From an uncultured Flavobacteriales bacterium (GTDB lineage Bacteria; Bacteroidota; Bacteroidia; Flavobacteriales; Crocinitomicaceae), in assembly GCA_946478775.1 (NCBI GenBank), contig CAMLDR010000093.1, positions 1-16,058 on the forward strand: 16,058 nt of DNA. Reading direction: 5' to 3'. Positions 1 to 6,324 of the stretch are shown one piece after another. The first letter of the stretch is position 1, and each line of letters starts with the position of its first letter. Under the pieces are notes generated by a model. The model worked only from the letters and a program-made list of their open reading frames with translations. It did not search any database and was not told the origin of the DNA. The position numbers were made by a program, and so were the translations under genes.

Positions 1-78
1 ATTGTTTTCATGATCTGATTTTTTAATTGATTTCTATAGAGATGTCAGTCAATTAGAAATTCCATAAATGATCCTGAA

Positions 79-147
79 TTTTTATAAAAACAAGTAGGGA
101 CGCGATGCATCGCGTCCCCCCCAAATTGTTTTTTATAAAATAAGTAG
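79..147. repeat. Direct repeat pair flanking the palindrome downstream of the Nfu gene
   Basis: Two near-identical segments, 79-97 and 130-147, each read TTTTTATAAAA followed by (A)C/T-AAGTAG. They match except for one single-base gap and one substitution. The left copy runs directly into the GC-rich palindrome at 97-118. The right copy ends just before the Nfu stop codon at 149-151. The arrangement resembles a duplication made when a small palindromic element inserted, but local slippage would give the same picture. Confidence 0.6.
97..118. repeat. Perfect 22-bp palindrome, REP-like, possible terminator of the Nfu gene
   Basis: The half-site GGGACGCGATG is followed by its exact reverse complement. 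On the minus strand it begins 31 bases beyond the Nfu stop codon, and a T-rich run (TTTTTATAAA, opposite positions 81-90) follows it shortly after, so it could end Nfu transcription. A second member of the family lies at 10193-10230 and shares the core ACGCGAT-nn-ATCGCGT. The short size, GC-rich arms and intergenic position recall REP-type elements. No RAYT transposase is in the window. Confidence 0.75.
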
Positions 148-148
148 T

Positions 149-754
149 TTACAACGATTCAGCAACCACCTCTTTTACATCGGGTAAATGCTGTTTCAAT
201 AAATTCTCGATTCCGCCTTTCAATGTTGCTGTGCTGGAAGGGCATCCGGAACATGCGCCGCGAAGGGCAACTGTTACCGTTCCTTCTTCAAATCCTACGA
301 AATCAATAGCGCCACCGTCACCTTCCACTGCCGGACGAACGTATTCATCCAACAAAGAACGGATCGCGTCATCGTATTCGGACGGAGCGTATTCTTTTGC
401 GGGCTTTGATTCGTCGCTTCCTGCGGGTTTTGATTTTGCAACCGGCATTTGGATTAAAATATCTTTTCCTTCCACGATCCAGTTTTTAACGAATTCACGC
501 AATTCCATGGTCACAAAGTCCCAGGAAATGGTTTCGTTTTTAGCGATCGTAACAAAATTTGCCGTGATAAAAACGGTTTTTACGAAAGGAAAATGGAACA
601 ATTCTTCTGCTAACGGGGAATATCCTTTGGCTTCTGCACCCGAGTGAAATTCAACCGACTCTCCGTTAATAAGCAAATACTTGTTTGCAACGAATTTCAT
701 CGTATTTGGATTGGGAGTCATTTCGACGTATACTGTAACTGGAACTGATGTCAT
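149..754 (-). CDS. NifU/Nfu family Fe-S cluster carrier protein
   Basis: This 201-residue cytoplasmic protein is an Nfu-type carrier that accepts an Fe-S cluster from the assembly scaffold and passes it to client apoproteins. An Nfu N-terminal domain covers about residues 5-95 and contains the typical MTPNPNTMKFVAN motif (12-24). A short charged linker rich in Lys, Ser and Ala (about 105-122) follows. The C-terminal NifU-like domain (about 125-201) carries the cluster-binding CxxC in GACSGCPSS, with C168 and C171. Both domains are complete and the length is normal for the two-domain family. The ATG start is supported by a TATCTTTG promoter box at 779-786, which leaves a leader of roughly 20 bases. 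The gene stands alone, and a palindrome beyond its stop may end transcription. The neighbouring genes handle metals, but I see no direct functional link. Confidence 0.95.
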   Translation of the reverse strand: MTSVPVTVYVEMTPNPNTMKFVANKYLLINGESVEFHSGAEAKGYSPLAEELFHFPFVKTVFITANFVTIAKNETISWDFVTMELREFVKNWIVEGKDILIQMPVAKSKPAGSDESKPAKEYAPSEYDDAIRSLLDEYVRPAVEGDGGAIDFVGFEEGTVTVALRGACSGCPSSTATLKGGIENLLKQHLPDVKEVVAESL

Positions 755-778
755 GATGTTTGTCTGTGTTTATTTTTA

Positions 779-786
779 CAAAGATA
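779..786 (-). promoter_or_regulatory. -7 box of the Nfu gene promoter
   Basis: The minus strand reads TATCTTTG, an exact match to the Bacteroidota -7 consensus TAnnTTTG. It ends 24 bases upstream of the ATG at 754, so transcription should start roughly 15-20 bases before the gene. I do not see a convincing TTG at the usual -33 spacing. Confidence 0.5.
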
Positions 787-798
787 GGTCAAATTGAA

Positions 799-934
799 AA
801 TGTAAAATTGAAAATGGAGAAGTTTTTAATGGAAGTGAGACTAATAGGGAGTCAAGTATCAAGACAATGGATTTCTTACCATTCAAATCATAAATCGGAA
901 AATCTTTTCAATTATCCATTTTCAATTCTCAATT
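799..934. repeat. Imperfect long-armed inverted repeat at the 3' end of the CDF gene
   Basis: The arms are 799-821 and 912-934. They match at 19 of 23 positions, including a perfect 13-base core, AATTGAAAATGGA at 806-818 and its complement at 915-927. About 90 bases separate them. The right arm overlaps the CDF stop codon, so on the minus strand the structure would form in the 3' end of the CDF message. A similar element lies at 12641-12726. The rest of the 755-932 interval holds only the Nfu promoter. Confidence 0.55.
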
Positions 935-1805
935 ACTCCGAGGGTTCCACGTGCACCAGCACATCCTCGATCTCCGGCAATTCGTCCATGAGGTGTTTTT
1001 TCAAGTTGTGTGCAATCGTATGTCCTTCGTGTACGCTTAGGTTCCCGTCTACGTGAATGTGCAGGTCCACCCAGTAGCGCATACCGGATTTACGTACCCA
1101 GCATTTTTCCGTTTCGTGAATTCCTGCTACGCTTTTTGATTTTTCGCGGATAATGAGAATAAAATCATCGTACAAGTGTTCGTCCATGATCTCTCCAAGA
1201 GCCGGACGGAATATTTTGTAGGCATTGTAAAAAATAATCAATGAAGCAACCAATGCCGCCCAGTCATCAGCCTGCGCCCAGGAATCTCCCATATAAACGG
1301 CAATGGCAATTCCTACAAAAGCGCATGCAGAAGTAATTGCATCACTGCGGTGGTGCCACGCATCGGCTTTTAAAGAAGTACTGCCGACTTCTTCACTCGA
1401 TTTCGAAACAAAGCGAAAGAAGAGTTCTTTTGTGAGAATAATTCCCCCGATAAACCAAAGGGTGTAAGAAGCAGGAGCTTTATGGGGAGTTTGAATGTTG
1501 TGAATGCTTTCAATAATGATCAAAGTAGCAGAGGCCACCAAGAATCCCACCACCACAAAGGTAATCAGGGGTTCTACTTTACCGTGTCCGTAAGGATGAT
1601 TTTCATCCGGTGGACGCTTGGCGTAACGAAAACCAACAATGACCAGGGCAGAGGCAAACACATCACCGGTAGATTCAATCGCATCTGCAATTAAGGCATA
1701 CGAATTCCCGAAATATCCAACCAGGGCTTTTATAACAGCCATGAAGAAGTTGCCGATTAAACTGAACCAGGCAGTTTTCTCTGCTTTTTCGTGATTGACG
1801 CTCAT
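933..1805 (-). CDS. Cation diffusion facilitator (CDF) family metal exporter
   Basis: This 290-residue inner-membrane protein probably exports a divalent metal such as Zn, Fe or Co in exchange for protons. Six membrane segments lie in about residues 12-200, followed by a cytoplasmic ZT-dimer domain (about 205-290) that includes MRYWVDLHIHVDG. Segment 2 has ADAIESTGD, giving D41, E44 and D48 where FieF/YiiP has its DxxxD. Segment 5 has the family HxxxD as H151 and D155. The motif DENHPYGHGKVEP (about 67-79) is typical of the family. I chose the ATG at 1805 because it overlaps the stop codon of the upstream Fur-like gene as ATGA, the usual sign of translational coupling. A start six codons further up is possible. 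Co-transcription with the repressor suggests metal-responsive expression. The substrate cannot be read with certainty from segment 2. Confidence 0.93.
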   Translation of the reverse strand: MSVNHEKAEKTAWFSLIGNFFMAVIKALVGYFGNSYALIADAIESTGDVFASALVIVGFRYAKRPPDENHPYGHGKVEPLITFVVVGFLVASATLIIIESIHNIQTPHKAPASYTLWFIGGIILTKELFFRFVSKSSEEVGSTSLKADAWHHRSDAITSACAFVGIAIAVYMGDSWAQADDWAALVASLIIFYNAYKIFRPALGEIMDEHLYDDFILIIREKSKSVAGIHETEKCWVRKSGMRYWVDLHIHVDGNLSVHEGHTIAHNLKKHLMDELPEIEDVLVHVEPSE

Positions 1806-2197
1806 TTTTCGGAATCTTGGCAATTCTTACAGATCCCGGAGATTGTAAAAAAGGTTTCTTCGGCCTGAAATCCCGAAGGAAGCGAAAAGGATGGGATAAC
1901 CTGGTCCAAACACGTTAATTCACTGCAGATCCTGCAGCTGAAATGAATGTGTTCGTGATCGTGTACGTGATTGTGGTTGCAGGAAGAACAGGCGGCGTAA
2001 TTTACCACACCGTTTACATTGACAATTTTGTGGATCAACCCGTCGTCCAATAAGCGGTCCAAAACACGATAGATGGTGACGCGGTCACACAACCCATTCA
2101 ATTTGTGTTGAATAGCAGGTTGAGACAAGGCCACATTAGAGTCGTTAATCAATTCCAGTATAGCACTTCTTGCTGCGGTGTTTCGTGTCGTCTTCAT
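1802..2197 (-). CDS. Fur-superfamily metal-responsive repressor (Fur/Zur/PerR-like)
   Basis: This 131-residue regulator should bind DNA as a dimer through an N-terminal winged helix (about residues 5-65; recognition helix in DRVTIYRVLDRLLDDGLI, 38-55) when it holds its metal. The C-terminal half has the family His-rich region, here N-H-N-H-V-H-D-H-E-H-I-H-F (74-86). The structural-zinc cysteines are C88 and C91 (CRIC) with C123 and C126 (CKNC). An extra CxxC, C70 and C73, stands just before the His cluster. The sequence does not tell Fur from Zur or PerR. The coupling to a CDF exporter and the divergent TonB receptor genes argue for a zinc- or other transition-metal sensor. It is first in a two-gene operon and overlaps the exporter start by four bases. 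A TACTTTTG box at 2214-2221 supports the start, and the candidate operator at 2221-2236 suggests self-regulation. Confidence 0.9.
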   Translation of the reverse strand: MKTTRNTAARSAILELINDSNVALSQPAIQHKLNGLCDRVTIYRVLDRLLDDGLIHKIVNVNGVVNYAACSSCNHNHVHDHEHIHFSCRICSELTCLDQVIPSFSLPSGFQAEETFFTISGICKNCQDSEK

Positions 2198-2213
2198 CTT
2201 GATTGTCAGATAG

Positions 2214-2247
2214 CAAAAGTACGAAGTTTAATTCGTTGGCATTTCAA
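2214..2247 (-). promoter_or_regulatory. Promoter of the Fur-like/CDF operon with a candidate operator
   Basis: On the minus strand a TTG (2245-2247) and the -7 box TACTTTTG (2214-2221) are separated by 23 bases, which fits the Bacteroidota TTG/TAnnTTTG promoter. Between them, touching the -7 box, lies the inverted repeat ACGAA-gtttaa-TTCGT (2221-2236). An operator here would block RNA polymerase directly. The promoter call is fairly good. The operator call is a guess based on position and symmetry. Confidence 0.5.
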
Positions 2248-2288
2248 GTTACTTGTTTTTTATGAATTTATCCGAACTTCTTTTTTTG

Positions 2289-2296
2289 TACTTTTG
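2289..2296 (+). promoter_or_regulatory. -7 box of the HYC_CC_PP/TonB-receptor/HMA transcript
   Basis: The plus strand reads TACTTTTG, matching TAnnTTTG and identical to the box of the divergent Fur-like gene. It ends only six bases before the ATG at 2303, so the transcript would have almost no leader. A long T run precedes it. I see no TTG at a good -33 distance; the nearest, at 2253-2255, is too far away. Confidence 0.45.
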
Positions 2297-2302
2297 GTTT
2301 CG

Positions 2303-2743
2303 ATGAAACGCATACTTCAAATAGGAATGATTGTGGTAGTACTGATGGGAACCATCGGTATTCCATTCTATCAGCATACCTGTTTGCATGAGAACCGCGT
2401 TTTGCAATCCGTTTTTGTTCCGTCAAATGAATGTTCGGAAGAGCATTTAAAAGCTGAACAGCCCGATTGTTGTTCCACGGCAGAAATCCGTGTTTCCGAC
2501 CAGGAAAGCATTTCAGATAATTGCTGTTTGGATGAAGTTTCCAACTGGCAGTTCTCCTTTTTCTTCTTCCAGGATGTACACCCGATTTTTGCAGAAGCAA
2601 TGGAAGAACTTTCCGTTCTTTCATTTATCCCGTCCTTTGAAGCAGTTTGGACAAATGAGGACAAAGAACTGTTCTCAGGATCCGATCCACCCACTTTAAA
2701 TGTCCTCGAAAGATTAACTCATTTGTGTGTTTGGCGTCTGTGA
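2303..2743 (+). CDS. HYC_CC_PP-type Cys-rich membrane-anchored or exported protein
   Basis: This 146-residue protein matches the outline of the HYC_CC_PP family, named for three short motifs. An N-terminal hydrophobic segment (about residues 3-22) is a signal peptide or membrane anchor. It is followed directly by HTC (25-27, in place of HYC), C44, CC (56-57), a second CC (74-75) and a late PP (129-130, in SGSDPPT). The family has no proven function that I can name. It is typically found beside TonB receptors and HMA proteins, as here. The many paired cysteines in a probable periplasmic domain suggest soft-metal binding. I chose the ATG at 2303 because it begins the hydrophobic segment and follows a -7 box; a longer reading frame would run through the divergent promoter and into the Fur-like gene. 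The receptor gene starts 51 bases downstream with no promoter of its own visible. Confidence 0.8.
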   Translation: MKRILQIGMIVVVLMGTIGIPFYQHTCLHENRVLQSVFVPSNECSEEHLKAEQPDCCSTAEIRVSDQESISDNCCLDEVSNWQFSFFFFQDVHPIFAEAMEELSVLSFIPSFEAVWTNEDKELFSGSDPPTLNVLERLTHLCVWRL

Positions 2744-2794
2744 TTCCTTCCTTTTTGTAACAAAAAAGTGAAGTCGAATTAAACGTTAAAAACA

Positions 2795-5014
2795 ATGAAA
2801 TATATTCTATTCGGTTTTTTCCTGTTTTTTCTTTCAGTCAGTCAGGCCCAGCTTCAAGGGATTGTCTTTGGAATAAAGAACGGTGGAAAAGTCCCGCTTA
2901 AACAAGCAAAAATAATACTCAGAAAAGCTCAAACGCAAGTCTACAGTGAAGAGAACGGACGATTTGAGCTAGTTCTGCCTAAAGACCTGCCGGATGTCCT
3001 GGTAATTTCAGCTCCGGGTTATGATCCTGATTCTGTTATAGTTACTAAGGATGACCGTTTTTCCGGCTTAGAAATCCTTCTTTTTGAGGTAGATGAACTG
3101 GATGAGGTCATCATTGAATTCAAACAGGATTCCAAAACCTTTTCTCGCTTAAAACCGCTTCAGGTGGAAAACCTGGGAGAAGGAGAATTGAAAAAAGCAG
3201 CCTGTTGTAATTTATCCGAATCTTTTGAAACAAATGCAACCGTGGATGTGAATTTCACCGATGCCGTTTCGGGAGCAAAGAAAATCCAGCTTTTGGGACT
3301 GGACGGTGTGTATACCCAGTTGCAAATGGAAAACATCCCTTTTCTAACGGGTTTGGAAAGCAGCTTCGGCTTGAATTCCGTTCCCGGAACATGGGTTGAG
3401 TCCATTCAAATTACCAAAGGAACAGGTTCTGTTGTAAACGGGTATGAATCCATGGCCGGATTAATCAATGTAGAATTCCGCAAACCTACGACCATGCAGC
3501 GCGTTTTTGTGAATGGTTACGGTTCCAGTTTGGGAAGGGCGGAATTGAATGTGCATGGCGGCCAGCTCATCAACGATAAATGGAGTACCGGAACATTTGC
3601 ACATGTTTCCACTTTACAGAGTGAGTGGGACAGAAATAAAGACGGTTTCCGCGATGCGCCTTTGAGTAAATCGGGTGCGTTTATGAACCGCTGGGACTAT
3701 GAAGGGAAGAAGTTTGAAACCAAGTTCGGTGTGAATGCCTATTACGATCAGCGGTTAGGCGGTCAGCTTTACGGCTCAGCAAACCGATACCGTGCAGAAA
3801 CAACCAACCAACATGCCGAGTTCTTTGCGAAAACAGGATTTTTATTCCCCAATAAACCTTACCAGAGTTTCGGTGTTGTTTACCAATTCAAGTACCACCA
3901 GTCGGATGGTTTGTATGGTTTGAGAGATTTTGGCGGAAGGGAATTGCGCGGATACATCAATGCGATTTTTGACGGCATCATCGGAACAACGACCCATAAG
4001 TACAAAGTCGGGATTTCAGCAGTGGGCCAGGATTTGCAGCAGCACATTGATTCTGTTAATTTTAACCGGAACGTCATTACACCGGGAGCATTTTTCGAAT
4101 ATACTTATGTCGGAACGCGCTTGGTTCTCGTAGCAGGAATGCGTGCGGATTACCAAACTGCTTTCAGTGATCAGAAAGAGAAATTCCAGTTCTCACCGCG
4201 TGTACATGCGAAATGGACATTGGATGAATTCACAGATCTTCGTGTAACCACCGGAAAATCCTGGAGATTACCGACTATTGTTATGGATAATTCTTCTTTG
4301 CTGGCAACTTCGAAAACCTGGGTTGTGAACAGCAGTAATGAGCAGGAAGAAGTTTGGAATTCCGGGGTTTCAGTGATTCGAACGATGAGATGGTGGAACC
4401 GCCCGGCAAGTATTTCGGCTGATTTTTACCATGCCCGTTTCACGAAACAATTGATCATTGACCGCGAACAGTCCACCGATTCGATCTTCTTTGGTTTCCA
4501 GCGCAACGTTTCCAGGAGCAGCACATTCCAAACAGAATTGAGCTTCATGCCCTGGAAAACGATTACTTTCCGTTTGGCATACAAATTCCTGGAAGTGAAA
4601 GCAGATTACGCAGGAAGCTTGAGACAACAGGTCATGATCCCGCAGCACAGAGGGTTATTCAATGTGGCATTTGCGAGCAGAAATAAGAAGTGGGAAGTAG
4701 ATGGTACGATTTCTGTATACAGTCCCATGCGTTTACCGGATGTTGTTTTACCGGACGGATCGCATTTGATGAATGAGAAGAGTCAGGCAGTGCCGGTTGG
4801 ATTGGCTCAGATTACACGGCATTTCAAGCGTTGGGATGTATATGTTGGAGGAGAGAATTTGTTTAACTTCCGGCAAAAAAATCCGATCATCAGTGCGGAT
4901 AATCCGTACGACCCGACTTTCGATGCAACGCGCGTTTGGGCTCCTGTTATGGGAACGGTCATTTATGCCGGATTCAGATATGAAATTGCCCGAAAAGTAG
5001 CGAAAAAACCCTGA
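2795..5014 (+). CDS. TonB-dependent outer-membrane receptor, probably for metal
   Basis: This 739-residue outer-membrane transporter takes up a ligand using TonB energy. It begins with a signal peptide (about 1-18, ending SVSQA). A carboxypeptidase-regulatory-like beta domain follows (about 20-108; NGRFELVLP and APGYDPDSV are typical). The plug domain is at about 112-235, and the 22-strand barrel fills the rest, ending near TVIYAGFRYEI with a short basic tail KVAKKP. The plug opens with KAACCNLSESFE, where C137 and C138 form a CC pair, a feature I associate with the receptor subgroup found beside HMA and HYC_CC_PP genes. The plug segment VESIQITKGTGSVVNGYESMAG is canonical in pattern. Copper or another soft metal is the likeliest ligand by context, not by proof. 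It sits between the HYC_CC_PP and HMA genes and is probably co-transcribed with both. Confidence 0.93.
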   Translation: MKYILFGFFLFFLSVSQAQLQGIVFGIKNGGKVPLKQAKIILRKAQTQVYSEENGRFELVLPKDLPDVLVISAPGYDPDSVIVTKDDRFSGLEILLFEVDELDEVIIEFKQDSKTFSRLKPLQVENLGEGELKKAACCNLSESFETNATVDVNFTDAVSGAKKIQLLGLDGVYTQLQMENIPFLTGLESSFGLNSVPGTWVESIQITKGTGSVVNGYESMAGLINVEFRKPTTMQRVFVNGYGSSLGRAELNVHGGQLINDKWSTGTFAHVSTLQSEWDRNKDGFRDAPLSKSGAFMNRWDYEGKKFETKFGVNAYYDQRLGGQLYGSANRYRAETTNQHAEFFAKTGFLFPNKPYQSFGVVYQFKYHQSDGLYGLRDFGGRELRGYINAIFDGIIGTTTHKYKVGISAVGQDLQQHIDSVNFNRNVITPGAFFEYTYVGTRLVLVAGMRADYQTAFSDQKEKFQFSPRVHAKWTLDEFTDLRVTTGKSWRLPTIVMDNSSLLATSKTWVVNSSNEQEEVWNSGVSVIRTMRWWNRPASISADFYHARFTKQLIIDREQSTDSIFFGFQRNVSRSSTFQTELSFMPWKTITFRLAYKFLEVKADYAGSLRQQVMIPQHRGLFNVAFASRNKKWEVDGTISVYSPMRLPDVVLPDGSHLMNEKSQAVPVGLAQITRHFKRWDVYVGGENLFNFRQKNPIISADNPYDPTFDATRVWAPVMGTVIYAGFRYEIARKVAKKP

Positions 5015-5078
5015 AGCAGATCCGCCAAAGTGGAACACTTCTAGGTTTATAGATTAGTAAATTTTAAAATAAAAGAAG

Positions 5079-5435
5079 ATGAAAAATAGTTTGTTAATGT
5101 TGGCACTGTTATTTGTAAGCAGTTTTGCATTTAGTCAGAAACCGGCAGCTAAAACTGAAACCGTGGTAATTATGACCAGTGCGGAATGTGGTGAATGTAA
5201 AGAGCGCATTGAAGGTGCTTTGAATTACACCAAAGGAGTAAAATTCGCAGAATTGGATGTGCCCTCGCGAAAATTGACAGTGAAGTTCAAGAATGATGTG
5301 ATCACTTTGGCTGAGATTAAGAAGCAGCTTTCCCAGTTGGGATACAATGCAGATGAAGTATTGGCTGATCCTACAGCATATGAGAAATTACCAGCTTGCT
5401 GCAAGGCCGGCGGAATGGAGCATGGTGGTCATTAA
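5079..5435 (+). CDS. Periplasmic heavy-metal-associated (HMA) domain protein
   Basis: This 118-residue protein has a signal peptide (about 1-19, ending SFAFS). A ferredoxin-like HMA fold follows (about 27-95), with the metal-binding loop TSAECGECKERIE where C37 and C40 form the CxxC. The fold is otherwise typical, with a beta strand KFAELDVPSRKLTVKF and a late LGYNAD. A short tail carries C107, C108, H115 and H118 (CCKAGGMEHGGH), which could make a second metal site. The usual role is a soft-metal chaperone (copper, possibly mercury or zinc) in the periplasm. It follows the TonB receptor by 64 bases, and a strong terminator comes straight after it, so it is the last gene of the arm. AAAAGAAG just before the ATG is a weak ribosome-binding site. 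A near-match to the -7 box, TAGGTTTA around 5043, might give it some independent expression. Confidence 0.92.
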   Translation: MKNSLLMLALLFVSSFAFSQKPAAKTETVVIMTSAECGECKERIEGALNYTKGVKFAELDVPSRKLTVKFKNDVITLAEIKKQLSQLGYNADEVLADPTAYEKLPACCKAGGMEHGGH

Positions 5436-5442
5436 AAAAGCA

Positions 5443-5478
5443 AAAAGCGTTCAACAATGGTTGAGCGCTTTTACTTTT
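5443..5478 (+). terminator. Intrinsic terminator after the HMA gene
   Basis: A 13-bp stem, AAAAGCGTTCAAC (5443-5455) with GTTGAGCGCTTTT (5460-5472), contains one G-U pair and closes on a four-base AATG loop. A T-rich stretch follows. It begins eight bases after the HMA stop codon and ends the metal-uptake arm. The A-rich 5' flank may let it work on the minus strand too, for the convergent gene at 5510-5878. Confidence 0.88.
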
Positions 5479-5509
5479 TAGTCTGGAGTGTGAGTTTAGA
5501 GAGTGGGGG

Positions 5510-5878
5510 TCACCCACCGATCTTAAACGAAGCATTGCTAAGTAATAGCACTATAAATATTGGAACAATCAGTAAAGAACTTGTTGGGGCCAAGTCAATT
5601 AGCAAGTTTTTGATTTGATTTTTTTTCGCGTGTTTCACAATAATTGCAACGGTTGTCCAAAGCCAAAATACCCCTATGGAAACCCCGCTTACAATCATGT
5701 GGAGCAAACCGTCTAAATAATCATGCTGTATCGCAAATGAAATGACAAAGCTGAAGATTGTGGCTGCCAAATAAACCAAAATAACGGGAAGGATCAGTTT
5801 ATTGCCCGGTTGTCGGATCAATTTGTGGAACCAAATGATACAGCCAATGAAAGCGAGGATGTTGAGAATAATAGCCAT
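5510..5878 (-). CDS. Small membrane protein, function unknown
   Basis: I do not recognise this 122-residue protein. It is almost wholly hydrophobic with about four membrane helices, near residues 3-19, 27-50, 58-82 and 97-115. A basic loop, VKHAKKNQIKN (about 82-92), lies between the last two and puts that loop in the cytoplasm. No signal peptide or catalytic motif is seen. The ATG at 5878 gives a start in the first helix, which is common for such proteins. It is divergent from the YjbR-type gene. A short hairpin, GTGGG/CCCAC at 5503-5517, overlaps its stop codon, and the HMA terminator lies just beyond. Confidence 0.65.
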   Translation of the reverse strand: MAIILNILAFIGCIIWFHKLIRQPGNKLILPVILVYLAATIFSFVISFAIQHDYLDGLLHMIVSGVSIGVFWLWTTVAIIVKHAKKNQIKNLLIDLAPTSSLLIVPIFIVLLLSNASFKIGG

Positions 5879-5955
5879 GGTTTTTGATTAAAAGCAATTA
5901 AAATTACTTCTATAACATGGAAACGCTATATTCGTTAATCAGTTGCTATAAAATC

Positions 5956-6291
5956 ATGACGAATTTTTCCCAGCTTTCCCATTATGCCCTGTCACTGCCC
6001 GAAGCGACAGAAGAACCGCATTTCGAGAAAAGATCTTACCGGGTTAAAAAGAAGATTTTTGCAACAGTAGATGCGAATGAAGGATTCTTCGTGGTAAAAC
6101 TCACGACCCTGCAGCAATCCGTGTTTTGCAAATGGGACGAAAGTGCCTGTCACCCGGTTCCGAATAAATGGGGCCTGCAAGGCTGGACGCGGGTATATTT
6201 CGAAAAAGTGGAGGAAGATTTTTTGAAAGACATTGTGAAGACTTCTTATTCGAATGTGGCCCCGAAGAAGTTGGTGGAGTTGTTGGGATAA
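5956..6291 (+). CDS. MmcQ/YjbR family protein
   Basis: This 111-residue soluble protein belongs to the MmcQ/YjbR family, which has a CyaY-like, double-wing DNA-binding fold with unclear physiological role. The family signature is visible in order: ALSLPEATEEPHFEK near the start, YRVKKKIFATVD, FFVVKLTTLQQSVF, a central HPVPNKWGLQGWTRVYFE and a C-terminal SYSNVAPKKLVELL. The length is normal for the single-domain form. I chose the ATG at 5956 because family members begin close to MTNFSQLSHYAL; a start at 5917 would add 13 residues with no family resemblance. It has no obvious operon partner. The next gene has its own promoter inside this gene's 3' end. Confidence 0.85.
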   Translation: MTNFSQLSHYALSLPEATEEPHFEKRSYRVKKKIFATVDANEGFFVVKLTTLQQSVFCKWDESACHPVPNKWGLQGWTRVYFEKVEEDFLKDIVKTSYSNVAPKKLVELLG

Positions 6292-6303
6292 ATCGTAATT
6301 TTG
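6271..6303 (+). promoter_or_regulatory. Promoter of the small membrane protein gene at 6325
   Basis: TTG (6271-6273), a 22-base spacer, then TAATTTTG (6296-6303) match the Bacteroidota TTG/TAnnTTTG pattern. Transcription would begin around 6310, leaving a leader of about 15 bases. The -33 element lies inside the end of the YjbR-type gene. Confidence 0.45.
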
Positions 6304-6324
6304 TTTGAATAATGTATTACCTAA

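Noticed and set aside
231..647. Open frame on the plus strand opposite the Nfu gene
   Set aside because: It lies wholly antisense to a confidently identified gene and shows no domain or signal of its own.
2268..2694. Two minus-strand open frames opposite the HYC_CC_PP gene
   Set aside because: Both lack recognisable features. The plus-strand frame has a signal segment, the family motifs and a promoter.
2752..2766. TTTTTG-taa-CAAAAA hairpin between the HYC_CC_PP and receptor genes
   Set aside because: The stem is almost all A-T with a three-base loop, too weak to call a terminator. The genes are more likely co-transcribed.
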